From the NCBI RefSeq assembly GCF_000817815.1, contig NZ_JPRD01000010.1:1-49688 (forward strand): a stretch of DNA of 49,688 bases. Reading direction: 5' to 3'. Positions within the stretch are counted from its first letter, which is position 1; the number at the start of each line of letters is the position of its first letter. The notes beneath the pieces were generated by a model, which saw nothing but the letters and a program-made list of their open reading frames with translations, did not search any database and was not told the DNA's origin. Positions 36,041 to 43,714 of this stretch are shown here, in pieces. The position numbers were made by a program, and so were the translations under genes. Source of the stretch: Vibrio owensii CAIM 1854 = LMG 25443. GTDB lineage: Bacteria > Pseudomonadota > Gammaproteobacteria > Enterobacterales > Vibrionaceae.

Positions 36041-37585
36041 GTGCGTCTTGAAGTCTTTTGTGAAGATAGACTCGGTCTTACCCGAGAACTGCTCGATATT
36101 TTAGCGTCTAAAAGCATCGACCTACGTGGTATCGAAATTGATATCAGCGGCATCATCTACCTAAACTGCCCAGATATTGATTTTGATACCTTTAGTGAAT
36201 TGATGGCCGAGATCCGCCGTATTCCGGGGGTCAAAGACGTACGTAAAATCCAATTTATGCCAATGGAGCGCCATAACACAGAGCTGCTTTCATTGGTGGA
36301 TAACTTGCCTGACCCAGTGTTTGCTATCGACCTCAAAGGCGCTGTCGATATGGCAAACATGTCCGCACTTTCTCTTCTTGGTCAGCACAAACAAGATGTT
36401 ATCGGCACGCAAATTGGTATGTTATTGCCAAGTGTTCGTTTTAATCGCTGGTCTGAAGGCGTTAACGCTCGCACTCGCGAAAGCCTAGTGATCGATGGCT
36501 TGGATTACATTCTTGAATTGATGCCGGTCTACATAAAAGACGAAGCGCAAAACTCGACACTTGCTAGTACCTTGATGACGATTCGTTCGAGCCAACACGG
36601 TGCGCAAATCGAAGAAATACTCCCTCTTCATAATCAACTTGGCTTTGAGCATTTTGTCGGCTTATCAAATCGCCACAAAGCACTGATGAACCAAGCAAAG
36701 AAGTTGTCTGTTCTCGATCAGCCTCTATTGATTGAAGGTGAAACGGGTACAGGTAAAGAGATGCTGGCGAAAGCATGTCACAGCCGCTCTGGCCGAGCGA
36801 GCAAACCTTTCCTTGTTTTAAGCTGTGCATCCATGCCTGATGATGTGGCCGAAACCGAGTTGTTTGGTCATGCGCCGGGGTCGTTTAATCACGAACAAGG
36901 TCACAAAGGTATTTTCGAACAAGCAAACGGCGGTACTGTCTTCCTTGATGAAATCGGTGAGATGAGCTCGCATCTACAAATCAAGCTGCTGCGCTTCTTA
37001 CAGGATGGTAACTTCCGTCGTGTGGGTGCTGAAGATGAAATGCACGTTGATGTCCGCATTATCGCTTCGACTAAGCACAACCTTGCAGAGCTTGCTGAGG
37101 CTGGCAAGTTCCGTGAAGACTTGTATTATCGCCTCAATGTTCTGACCTTGAATATTCCGCCTCTGCGTAAGCGTTCGAACGATGTAGCGCCGCTGCTGGA
37201 CTTGTTCGTAACGAAACACGCTCAGCAACTTGGTATCGACAAGCCGGAGCTAGATGAAGAGCTGGTGGATGCATTAGCGAACTACCAATGGCCGGGTAAC
37301 ATGCGTCAATTGGACAATATGGTTTTGCGCGCACTGACTGAGCTGGATGGACATATCCTCAAGGCAGAAAACTTCAACTTACCTCAGCCACAAGCTATGG
37401 GTGGTGGTAGCGCGACATTGAATCTTGATGGCTCGCTTGATGAGATCATGCGTGATTACGAATCTCAGATTTTAGAGCGTTTGTATCAATCATTCCCATC
37501 GAGTCGTAAGCTTGCTAAGCGATTGAATGTGTCGCATACCTCTATCGCGAACAAGCTGCGTGATTATGGTATTCGTAAAGTCTAG
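36041..37585 (+). CDS. tyrR: TyrR, aromatic amino acid regulator
   Basis: A 514-residue transcription factor controlling aromatic amino acid synthesis and transport. Domains in order: ACT (1-70, MRLEVFCEDRLGLTRELLDI), PAS (about 78-140), AAA+ (about 206-430, Walker A GETGTGKEM, Walker B GGTVFLDEIGEM), and a C-terminal helix-turn-helix (SRKLAKRLNVSHTSIANKLR). It has GHAPGSF where sigma-54 activators have the GAFTGA loop, as expected for TyrR, which works with sigma-70. Translation starts at GTG; the N terminus matches E. coli TyrR exactly over the first 18 residues, so this start is secure. The ycjX-ycjF-tyrR order is conserved. Confidence 0.95.
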   Translation: MRLEVFCEDRLGLTRELLDILASKSIDLRGIEIDISGIIYLNCPDIDFDTFSELMAEIRRIPGVKDVRKIQFMPMERHNTELLSLVDNLPDPVFAIDLKGAVDMANMSALSLLGQHKQDVIGTQIGMLLPSVRFNRWSEGVNARTRESLVIDGLDYILELMPVYIKDEAQNSTLASTLMTIRSSQHGAQIEEILPLHNQLGFEHFVGLSNRHKALMNQAKKLSVLDQPLLIEGETGTGKEMLAKACHSRSGRASKPFLVLSCASMPDDVAETELFGHAPGSFNHEQGHKGIFEQANGGTVFLDEIGEMSSHLQIKLLRFLQDGNFRRVGAEDEMHVDVRIIASTKHNLAELAEAGKFREDLYYRLNVLTLNIPPLRKRSNDVAPLLDLFVTKHAQQLGIDKPELDEELVDALANYQWPGNMRQLDNMVLRALTELDGHILKAENFNLPQPQAMGGGSATLNLDGSLDEIMRDYESQILERLYQSFPSSRKLAKRLNVSHTSIANKLRDYGIRKV

Positions 37586-37650
37586 AGTCGCGGTAAATAC
37601 TGGGCTATCTGTCAAATGACCCCGAAATTAAATGGACGTTGTTATTCATA

Positions 37651-38235
37651 ATGGAAGATAAAAGCTCTTCAATCGCCGTCCACAAGTTGGACGGCGACTT
37701 GCTTCTACGTACTGCAGAAATTGGCGATGCCGATATGATTGCAGAATATTTTCAAAGCAATCGCGACTACTTGAAGCCCTTCGAACCGAAACGCGAAGAA
37801 GCATTTTACTCAGTCAATGGTTGGCTACAAAAGCTGATCAAATTGAATGAATTACATCGCATGGGTTTGGGGTACTATTGTCTGCTTGTTCATGCCGAAT
37901 CTGGTAAAATGCTTGGCACGCTCTCTTTCAGCAACCTGACTCGTTTTCCATTCTATGCCTGCAATGTGGGTTACTCCCTTGCAGAGGACGCACAAGGTCA
38001 TGGCTATATGCGCCGCGCATTAAGAATGGCCTGTGATTACATGTTTGACGTGCAAAAGATACACCGCATTCAAGCGGGCTACATGCCGCATAACAAGCGC
38101 AGTGAAGCGGTGTTGCAGCACGTTGGGTTTGAGAGAGAAGGCTACGCTAAAGATTATTTGTTGATTAACGGTGAATGGCAAGATCATGTGCTTACATCGT
38201 TAACTAACCCAAACTGGAAAGCTGAGGCTCGATAA
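37651..38235 (+). CDS. rimJ: RimJ-like ribosomal protein N-acetyltransferase
   Basis: A 194-residue GNAT enzyme of the RimJ/RimL group, which acetylates the N terminus of ribosomal proteins (S5 in the case of RimJ). Recognisable parts are RTAEIGDADMIAEYFQSNRD, YLKPFEPKR, the acetyl-CoA loop AEDAQGHGYMRRAL, and the C-terminal KIHRIQAGYMPHNKRSEAVL typical of the family. I use the ATG at 37651; an upstream TTG at 37639 is in frame but unlikely. The stop codon directly touches the next start codon (TAAATG), so an operon with the HD hydrolase is very likely. Confidence 0.87.
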   Translation: MEDKSSSIAVHKLDGDLLLRTAEIGDADMIAEYFQSNRDYLKPFEPKREEAFYSVNGWLQKLIKLNELHRMGLGYYCLLVHAESGKMLGTLSFSNLTRFPFYACNVGYSLAEDAQGHGYMRRALRMACDYMFDVQKIHRIQAGYMPHNKRSEAVLQHVGFEREGYAKDYLLINGEWQDHVLTSLTNPNWKAEAR

Positions 38236-38823
38236 ATGGAAAGATTGGATAAGCAGTTAGCACTTCTCATTGAACTGGATCAACTAAAGAGCGTGCTTCG
38301 TCGCACTCGGGTAAAGAGTGCCGACCGACGCTTAGAGAATAGTGGTGAGCACTGTTGGCACGTTGCGTTGATGGCAGTATTAATGCAAGAACATGCCAAT
38401 GCGCCAATCGATATTGCTCGAGTGATGAAAATGCTGCTTATCCATGACGTCGTAGAGATCGACGCAGGCGATACCTTTGTTTATGATGTCGCTGCTTCAA
38501 AAGAACAAGAAGAGAAAGAACTGAGAGCGGCAGAGCGTCTGTTTGGTATGTTGCCAAGCGATCAGGGTGAAGAGTTGTTCTCTCTGTGGAAGGAATTTGA
38601 AGCGGCCCAAAGTGATGATGCGAAATACGCCAAAGCGTTAGATCGCCTTATCCCGATGCTACTCAACTACCACAATGATGGTCAAAGTTGGAAAGAACAT
38701 GGTGTAACGCGAGAGCAAGCGTTAACCATCAATAAAAGAATTGAATTTGGTTCTGTCACCCTATGGGACAAGGCCAAAGAACTGATTGAAGAAGCCACCG
38801 AGAAAGGTTGGTTGAAGTCGTAA
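38236..38823 (+). CDS. HD-domain hydrolase (YfbR/HDDC2-like nucleotidase)
   Basis: A 195-residue metal-dependent phosphohydrolase. The HD-domain metal ligands are in ENSGEHCWHVALMAV, LLIHDVVEIDAGDT and KALDRLIPMLLNYHNDG, the layout of the YfbR/HDDC2 group, whose members are 5'-nucleotidases acting on deoxynucleoside monophosphates. The exact substrate here is not shown. The start codon abuts the rimJ stop, and the following DUF2947-like gene starts 13 bp after its stop, so the three genes form one operon. Confidence 0.85.
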   Translation: MERLDKQLALLIELDQLKSVLRRTRVKSADRRLENSGEHCWHVALMAVLMQEHANAPIDIARVMKMLLIHDVVEIDAGDTFVYDVAASKEQEEKELRAAERLFGMLPSDQGEELFSLWKEFEAAQSDDAKYAKALDRLIPMLLNYHNDGQSWKEHGVTREQALTINKRIEFGSVTLWDKAKELIEEATEKGWLKS

Positions 38824-38836
38824 GAAAGGAGACTGA

Positions 38837-39310
38837 ATGTCTTATTTGCCTTTGGATGAATACCAAAGAAAATGGATTTTTACTCACCAGTCAATGCCAG
38901 TGCCTGAAGAGGACCTCGAGTTTATCAAGCCGATGAGTCAAGCTCGCGCCGCGCAGTTCTGGAAAGAGAACATTAGTGCACAAAGTCCCGATATGGATCG
39001 TTTGAGCTCGTCTGATTGGCCAATGAAAGAGTCTAATTGGTCAGAAGAAGTTGATTGGATGGCAGCTTGGGAAGCCGATGAACCCGAGTTACCAGAAGAA
39101 ATTGCGACGTTTATTGATTGGCAAGATGACGTCACGGTGTACTTCTGTTATGAGAAATACAACGTAATCGAGACGAAGTGGTCGACGTTCAAGAAATATT
39201 GGAAGAACTTTCTGTTCTATGATGATGGCCCGATTCTGCTCGGCCGCCGTCGCGCTCAAGCGCTTTGGTTTGATTCCAAAGGCAACGTCAAATTGGGCGA
39301 GCGTCGCTAA
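38837..39310 (+). CDS. Conserved hypothetical protein, probably DUF2947
   Basis: A 157-residue acidic protein rich in Trp (12) and with no membrane helix or signal peptide. I associate it with the Vibrio DUF2947 family from memory of the pattern (YLPLDEYQRKWIFTHQSMPV, WKNFLFYDDGPILLGRRRAQ); that label is tentative. AAGGAG lies 5 bases before the ATG. It is the last gene of the rimJ operon and the last core gene before the integron. Confidence 0.75.
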   Translation: MSYLPLDEYQRKWIFTHQSMPVPEEDLEFIKPMSQARAAQFWKENISAQSPDMDRLSSSDWPMKESNWSEEVDWMAAWEADEPELPEEIATFIDWQDDVTVYFCYEKYNVIETKWSTFKKYWKNFLFYDDGPILLGRRRAQALWFDSKGNVKLGERR

Positions 39311-39324
39311 ACCAATTAAATGTG

Positions 39325-39367
39325 AAAGCCACCGGAGTGTTACTGTCACTCGGTGGCTTTTTCTTTT
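39325..39367. terminator. Terminator between the core operon and intIA
   Basis: AAAGCCACCG-AGTG pairs with CACT-CGGTGGCTTT (14 bp with one bulged G), followed by TTCTTTTT. It separates the core operon from the convergent integrase gene and marks the edge of the integron. Confidence 0.85.
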
Positions 39368-40330
39368 TCATAAGCTAGATAACGGACTCAAGACGCCTCC
39401 TGCGCCGCGCTCGATGACGTGCGTGTAGATCTGAGTCGTTTTCACATCAGTATGTCCTAGCTGTTCCTGAACGGTTCTAATATCAGCGCCAGATTCTAAA
39501 AGATGAGTCGCGAAACTGTGTCTCAGGGTATGGCAAGTCACTGATTTTTCGATTCCTGCATCTTTTGTCGCTCGTTTAACAGCTCTTTGTATTGCGCTCT
39601 CATTGATATGGTGTCGTCGAAACTCTCCGGTATCGCCATCAACGCTTAATTTGGTTGATGGGAAGAGAAAGTGCCAATTAAAATCCAATTCTGCACCGGG
39701 GTACTTCCGACGTAACCCATCAGAGATATAAACACCGGCATAACCGCCCATGTGACGGTCTTTCTGATAATAATCTCTCGCTAAACTGACTTGTGCTTTG
39801 AGTGGTTCATGCAGCTCTTTCGCCAGTGTAACTGTTCGGTTCTTACCACCTTTTCCTTGCCATACTCTGAGCGCACCATAGTCGTAATCAATATCTTGGA
39901 TCCTTAATCGTAAGCACTCCATGATTCGCAAACCTGAACCATACAAAAGCTGGATGTGGAGTTTGTATTTCGGGTCAATATGTTGAACAAAACGGCGCAC
40001 TTCGTCTCTTGTTAGCACAACAGGTAGCTTTTTCTCAGTGAGTGATTTTTGAAACCTCATATTCAATGAAAGTGGCATCTGGAAATACTCTCGATACAAA
40101 AATGAGACGGCGTTTAACGCAAGTGCCTGTGTTTTGACTGCCACTTTTTCATCAATAGCAAGATGACTAAGAAAACGTTCGACATCGTCTTCAGAAAGTT
40201 TGGAAGGGTGGGCAAGCTGGTGGAAGACGATGTAACGCTTTATCCAAAACAGGTAGGCTTCAATGGTTTTCTTCGCATAGTGACGCGAGATCATATGCTC
40301 TTTAACACTCAGTAAAAACTGACTTTTCAT
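39368..40330 (-). CDS. intIA: Integron integrase IntIA (tyrosine recombinase)
   Basis: A 320-residue integrase that inserts and excises gene cassettes by attI x attC and attC x attC recombination. All catalytic residues are present: Arg135 in GSGLRIMECL, Lys163 region GKGGKNR, His267 and Arg270 in CHTLRHSFATH, His293 in LGHTD, Tyr302 in TTQIYTHV. The extra segment specific to integron integrases lies at about 190-240 (GAELDFNWHFLFPSTKLS, EFRRHHINES). It is very similar to V. cholerae IntIA, including its length of 320. It is transcribed away from the cassette array, as usual. A LexA-like box over the promoter suggests SOS control. It looks intact and probably active. Confidence 0.97.
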   Translation of the reverse strand: MKSQFLLSVKEHMISRHYAKKTIEAYLFWIKRYIVFHQLAHPSKLSEDDVERFLSHLAIDEKVAVKTQALALNAVSFLYREYFQMPLSLNMRFQKSLTEKKLPVVLTRDEVRRFVQHIDPKYKLHIQLLYGSGLRIMECLRLRIQDIDYDYGALRVWQGKGGKNRTVTLAKELHEPLKAQVSLARDYYQKDRHMGGYAGVYISDGLRRKYPGAELDFNWHFLFPSTKLSVDGDTGEFRRHHINESAIQRAVKRATKDAGIEKSVTCHTLRHSFATHLLESGADIRTVQEQLGHTDVKTTQIYTHVIERGAGGVLSPLSSL

Positions 40331-40343
40331 GGTTACAATTTGA

Positions 40344-40359
40344 CTGGTTATTTATACAG
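40344..40359 (-). promoter_or_regulatory. LexA-box-like site over the intIA promoter
   Basis: CTGGTTATTTATACAG fits the SOS box CTGT-N8-ACAG with one mismatch, and it contains a TATAAA -10-like sequence on the minus strand. It lies 13 bases before the intIA ATG. SOS control of integron integrases is established for V. cholerae and class 1 integrons. Confidence 0.65.
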
Positions 40360-40384
40360 TCTTATTAACTTAGCCCCTTATGGA

Positions 40385-40439
40385 CAATTAGGCGCCAATG
40401 CGCCGTCTAATTGCGTGTGTGAGCACACAGATTCATACT
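40385..40439 (+). promoter_or_regulatory. Candidate cassette promoter region with hairpin
   Basis: A hairpin (CAATTAG...CTAATTG with inner GCGC/GCGC, 40385-40413) is followed by TTGCGT (40411-40416), 17 bases, and CATACT (40434-40439), which could be the -35 and -10 of the cassette promoter Pc. The spacer contains the palindrome TGTGTGAGCACACA. The match to consensus is modest. Confidence 0.35.
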
Positions 40440-40489
40440 GAATTTCTATTTCTTTCATAAAGATAAGTGCTAGCATGCATACTTTCTTT

Positions 40490-40553
40490 TGGAATGAAAG
40501 AAGGCGGTAGCGTGCCTGAAAGGTGGCTGAAGGCCGTATAGAAAGCGTTATGC
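40490..40553 (+). other. attI integration site
   Basis: The core GTTATGC at 40547-40553, in the context AAAGCGTTATGC, is the point where cassettes enter (between G40547 and T40548). It is identified by its position between intIA and the first cassette, and because its 7-mer is the reverse complement of GCATAAC at the start of the first attC. The left limit of the site is approximate. Confidence 0.75.
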
Positions 40554-40615
40554 CTCCGATCATTTCTGTACGTACTTTATTTTGCTATCACTTTTTTCAG
40601 TATGGGGTATTAACT

Positions 40616-41656
40616 GTGTCTAAAACGATACTCATCAAACCAAAATTTACCAATGACGCCAGTTCATACTGGGCAATGTTTTATTGTGCTATTTTGAAAA
40701 CTCTGGTTTATCAGCAAAACTTGAAGTATCGCTTTAAAAGTAACTCACTACAAAGTTATAGAGGTGTTTTAGAGCATCCAGCGAACTTCCTTAACCAGAT
40801 GCGAGGGAATATTAGCAATCATGGGCTAGAGTATTTGATGATTGACTTTCTTCGTTCTGTTGATGGCGTTGATGTTACTAAGGAGTTGGTTAGTAACTTG
40901 TTAAGAAAACATGGTGTTACTGACTTTGAGTATCAATATCTTAATGTGTTTAAGTTGGGAGACGATTCTACACTTCACTCTACTATTGAGCAGTACGAGG
41001 ATCCTAATGTTAAAGTTTTTACTCCAAACAAGACTATGCCATTTAATCGAAAAAAAATTATTCAAGGTTTTACGTATCCGCTTAGCAACATTGCTCGAAG
41101 CTTCGTATATTCAGACTTGCTAATTATGATTTCAGATGGAAAAGGGCACACATATGGCTTTGTTGGTGAAGTCGAAGGGCAGCATGGTGAAAACTTGTTT
41201 CGGAGTACTTACTGGGATAATAGAGATGGAATAAAAAGTCGATACACGACTTTCGCAATTGGGGCATCGGATAAAAAAAGGGCTGTCAATAAAGTACCTG
41301 TCAAAGAAAATATCACTTTAACAGAAGACATTAATGGAAGGTTTATATTGCACTTCTCGAATGCGCATCATTTTATAAAAGGCTTTAAGCATGCAATTAA
41401 AAATGTAGAGTTGTGCTTGGGTGGTCATTATAACAATATTGATGGTTTAGATGATTCCCATCGAAAAGTGCTAAATGTAGTTAGTGATGGTTGGGGTAGT
41501 GATAAATATGAGGTCATCAAAAACTTAGAATCGCTAATTGACTATGATGTAGATATTGAACACTTTTATTATGAAAACGAAGATGCGAAATTTAAGCCTT
41601 CAGCGATAGCATTAACTAATCAGTTTCACTTGCACAAAATTGGTGTCAATAGATAA
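40616..41656 (+). CDS. Cassette 1: hypothetical protein with a nuclease-like motif
   Basis: A 346-residue protein that I do not recognise. A GTG at 40616 gives the N terminus MSKTILIKPKFTNDASSYWA; an ATG at 40550, formed by the attI core itself, would add 22 residues. Residues 163-189 contain SDLLIMISDG and, 18 residues after the Asp, GEVEGQHGE at the end of a predicted strand. The D...ExE spacing recalls PD-(D/E)xK endonucleases of the BamHI type, but this is a motif-level guess. There is no signal peptide or membrane helix. As first cassette it is the one best placed to be expressed from the integron promoter. Confidence 0.75.
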   Translation: MSKTILIKPKFTNDASSYWAMFYCAILKTLVYQQNLKYRFKSNSLQSYRGVLEHPANFLNQMRGNISNHGLEYLMIDFLRSVDGVDVTKELVSNLLRKHGVTDFEYQYLNVFKLGDDSTLHSTIEQYEDPNVKVFTPNKTMPFNRKKIIQGFTYPLSNIARSFVYSDLLIMISDGKGHTYGFVGEVEGQHGENLFRSTYWDNRDGIKSRYTTFAIGASDKKRAVNKVPVKENITLTEDINGRFILHFSNAHHFIKGFKHAIKNVELCLGGHYNNIDGLDDSHRKVLNVVSDGWGSDKYEVIKNLESLIDYDVDIEHFYYENEDAKFKPSAIALTNQFHLHKIGVNR

Positions 41657-41661
41657 AAGAG

Positions 41662-41787
41662 GCATAACAAACTGTTTAAGAGTGATTCGCAACGCGTGGC
41701 ATTTTTACCATGCGTTGGTTTGAGTGATTAAGGTGTTATGCGGGAGCTTCGGTATTGCGTTGCTCACACCTTAACAGGGCGTTATGT
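41662..41787 (+). repeat. attC1 (126 bp)
   Basis: The outer site GCATAAC and inner site GTTATGT bound an imperfect palindrome with the conserved blocks TTTAAGAGTGATTCGCAACG and CACACCTTAACAGGGC. GCATAAC is complementary to the 7-mer at the attI junction, as expected for cassette 1. Confidence 0.95.
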
Positions 41788-41801
41788 GTCAGAGAGAGAT
41801 T

Positions 41802-42137
41802 ATGAGATTTTTGCAACTATTTATCTTGATCTTAGTAGCAGGGTGTTCAAGTTCTGTAGAAAACACTTACTCATCGGAATATTTAGATTTAGAGCCAATA
41901 GAGTTTGTATCGCCGAGATACCCCAAAGTTGCAGTAGAGAATAACCTGTCAGGGTATGTGGTCATGACGTTTAACATTACTAAAAATGGGGATGTGACTG
42001 ATATTGTTGTAATCGAGTCCTCCCCAATGGGGATCTTTGAAAAGGTAGCTGTACAAGCGTTGTCCAAATGGAAATATGAACCACTTGAAGATGTTGATCT
42101 TATTGCTCAAAAACAAAAATTAGTCTTTAAAATCTAA
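41802..42137 (+). CDS. Cassette 2: lipoprotein with a TonB C-terminal-like domain
   Basis: A 111-residue predicted lipoprotein. The signal peptide MRFLQLFILILVAGC ends in a lipobox (LVAGC), and SSS follows the cysteine, so the mature protein probably goes to the outer membrane. Residues about 30-111 match the TonB C-terminal fold: PRYPKVAVENNLSGYVVMTF, ITKNGDVTDIVVIESSP, FEKVAVQALSKWKYEP. True TonB has an inner-membrane anchor and a proline-rich spacer, both absent here, so it cannot act as a normal energy transducer. It may interact with TonB-dependent receptors. AGAGAGA precedes the ATG. Confidence 0.85.
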   Translation: MRFLQLFILILVAGCSSSVENTYSSEYLDLEPIEFVSPRYPKVAVENNLSGYVVMTFNITKNGDVTDIVVIESSPMGIFEKVAVQALSKWKYEPLEDVDLIAQKQKLVFKI

Positions 42138-42138
42138 C

Positions 42139-42264
42139 ACATAACAAATTGTTCAAGAGTGATTCGGCACGCGTGGCATTTTTACTATGCGTTAGCTTTA
42201 GTGGTTAAGGTGGTATGCGGAAGCTTTGGTATTGCGTGCCTCACACCTTAACAAGGCGTTAGTT
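42139..42264 (+). repeat. attC2 (126 bp)
   Basis: Outer site ACATAAC, inner site GTTAGTT. It has the same family blocks as attC1, with GGCACGCG in place of GCAACGCG. The outer site is complementary to the left junction of cassette 2 (GTTATGT). Confidence 0.95.
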
Positions 42265-42312
42265 TACCAATCAAGATCATCACCCCAGTTTTTATTTAGG
42301 GTGATGTCTGAG

Positions 42313-42609
42313 CTACAAGTGGTTTTGTGGGAGTTGCGATTGACCAAGTACAGCCACAACTAAAATAAAACCGTCTTCCTTTGTAAAGTAAGCTGTGTGT
42401 TTTCCTACCGGAAAATAGAAACTGCTTGGATAAATCTCGTCACAGCTGCGACCTACGGCTGGGTTGTCGGCAAGCATTTGAAACCCAGCTAGCAATGTAT
42501 CTTTATAGTTGTTCCACTGCATTTCAGAAAAGTTGTTGATGGTATAGCTTTTAATTTTTCGTAAATGAGCCTGAGCCAATTTACTTAGTTTGTATTTATT
42601 CTTTTGCAT
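42313..42609 (-). CDS. Cassette 3: RelE/ParE-family toxin
   Basis: A 98-residue basic protein of the RelE/ParE fold. It has the family order of two N-terminal helices (LSKLAQAHLRKIKSYTINNF), MLADNPAVGRSCDEI, the strand-rich FPVGKHTAYFTKEDGFILVV, and a C-terminal LGQSQLP. ParE-type members poison DNA gyrase and RelE-type members cleave mRNA; the sequence is closer to ParE, but the target is not proven. It lies 6 bp downstream of its antitoxin gene, on the strand opposite to the other cassettes. Such pairs are thought to stabilise large integron arrays. Confidence 0.88.
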   Translation of the reverse strand: MQKNKYKLSKLAQAHLRKIKSYTINNFSEMQWNNYKDTLLAGFQMLADNPAVGRSCDEIYPSSFYFPVGKHTAYFTKEDGFILVVAVLGQSQLPQNHL

Positions 42610-42615
42610 AGTGGG

Positions 42616-42858
42616 TTACAAGGTGCTTAGGAAATCTTCCCCATCAACAACATTGCCTTGTGCTAAGTCTTGTTTAGCTGACTCGAAACAATGTTTAAGG
42701 TAATCAGTTTTCATTGCCTCTAGTTCTTCATAGTCTTTGATAGACATTACCACCACGGCATCTTTACTGTTTTTGCTAATCTTTACTGGCTCACGTTGGG
42801 CGCTTAGAAGGAGCTCACCAAAGTTACGCTTTGCATCATTTGCTGTTAGTGTGTGCAT
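42616..42858 (-). CDS. Cassette 3: Phd/YefM-family antitoxin
   Basis: An 80-residue antitoxin. The N-terminal DNA-binding Phd/YefM domain is clear (LTANDAKRNFGELLLSAQRE, PVKISKNSKDAVVVMSIKDYEELE), and the acidic C-terminal tail (CFESAKQDLAQGNVVDGEDF) should wrap the toxin. GGAG lies 7 bases before the ATG. It should neutralise the ParE-like toxin and repress the promoter at 42890-42917 through the flanking inverted repeat. Confidence 0.9.
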   Translation of the reverse strand: MHTLTANDAKRNFGELLLSAQREPVKISKNSKDAVVVMSIKDYEELEAMKTDYLKHCFESAKQDLAQGNVVDGEDFLSTL

Positions 42859-42889
42859 ACTCAGTCTCCAAGTTTGGAATTACAGTAAG

Positions 42890-42944
42890 ATTATAGTTTG
42901 TCGCACAAAATGGTCAATATAATTAAATCATGCGATTTGTGCGA
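42890..42944 (-). promoter_or_regulatory. Toxin-antitoxin promoter and operator
   Basis: On the minus strand, TTGACC (42912-42917) and TATAAT (42890-42895) are separated by 16 bases, a strong sigma-70 promoter. One arm of a perfect 9-bp inverted repeat, TCGCACAAA (42901-42909), lies inside the spacer, and the other arm, TTTGTGCGA (42936-42944), lies just upstream. Antitoxin binding here would shut the promoter. Confidence 0.8.
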
Positions 42945-42950
42945 AAGGCA

Positions 42951-43079
42951 AACTAACAAAGCATTTAAGAGTGATTCCCAACGCTTGGCATTTTTCATTC
43001 CATCGTCGGGTTTTGTGTTTACGGTGGTATGGTTTCGGTTTCGTGGTAGCGTTGCTCACACCTTAATGCGGCGTTAGGC
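42951..43079 (+). repeat. attC3 (129 bp)
   Basis: Outer site AACTAAC, inner site GTTAGGC. It belongs to a variant group with CCCAACGCTTGGCA near the outer end. The outer site is complementary to the left junction of cassette 3 (GTTAGTT). Confidence 0.95.
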
Positions 43080-43180
43080 AGCAAAAATCTAGATTTTGAT
43101 GAAGCTTCAAAAATAGCTTCGATATTTATTCATTGGGATGGATAATTAAAGAGGGATAATTATTTTTTCTGAGGTGCAAA

Positions 43181-43714
43181 TTGAAAGTAGTTGCTTATAT
43201 GGCGCAAAGTTTAGATGGCTATATTGCTGGAGTTAATGGTGAGCTTGATTGGTTAGATGAAATTGAAAATCCAGATAAGAATGACTTTGGTTTTGCAGAT
43301 TTTATGTTATCGATTGATGCACTCTTAATGGGAAAGAATACATATCAAAAAGTAGCATCATTTGGATTTTGGCCTTATGAAAAAACTGTTTATATAGCAA
43401 GTAATTCATTACTGCACATTGACTCTGAATTAGCTGATAAAGCACAGTTACTAACGGGTGATTTGCCAGAAATGTTATTGAAATTAAAATCTGAAGGCAT
43501 AAAAAAGGTTTATATTGATGGTGGAATGCTGATTCAAAATGCAATTGACTTAAGTGTACTTAATGAAATTACGGTTACGACGATACCTGTTATTTTGGGT
43601 AATGGTATTTCATTGTTTGGGACATCAAATAAGAAAACCAAATTAAAGTTTGAGTCATCAGAGGTGCTGTTAAATCAATTGGTAAAAACAAAGTATAGCG
43701 TTATTGTTGCCTAA
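43181..43714 (+). CDS. Cassette 4: dihydrofolate reductase-like protein (RibD C-terminal domain)
   Basis: A 177-residue protein with the RibD/DHFR-like fold: MKVVAYMAQSLDGYIAGVNG, ALLMGKNTYQKVASFGFWPY, KKVYIDGGMLIQNAIDLSVL, VTTIPVILGNGISLFG. Family members are NADPH-dependent reductases. It is unlike trimethoprim-resistance DfrA/DfrB, so no resistance claim is made. Translation starts at TTG with GAGGTG a few bases upstream. The gene is clearly richer in A+T than the core genes, and its attC is the only short one, so this cassette probably has another origin than its neighbours. Confidence 0.85.
   Translation: MKVVAYMAQSLDGYIAGVNGELDWLDEIENPDKNDFGFADFMLSIDALLMGKNTYQKVASFGFWPYEKTVYIASNSLLHIDSELADKAQLLTGDLPEMLLKLKSEGIKKVYIDGGMLIQNAIDLSVLNEITVTTIPVILGNGISLFGTSNKKTKLKFESSEVLLNQLVKTKYSVIVA

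Noticed and set aside
40416..40429. TGTGTGAGCACACA as a CRP site
   Set aside because: The half-site spacing is two bases shorter than in the CRP consensus; it is kept only as an unnamed palindrome.
43181..43714. A trimethoprim-resistance dihydrofolate reductase cassette
   Set aside because: The sequence follows the RibD C-terminal/DHFR-like family, not DfrA or DfrB.
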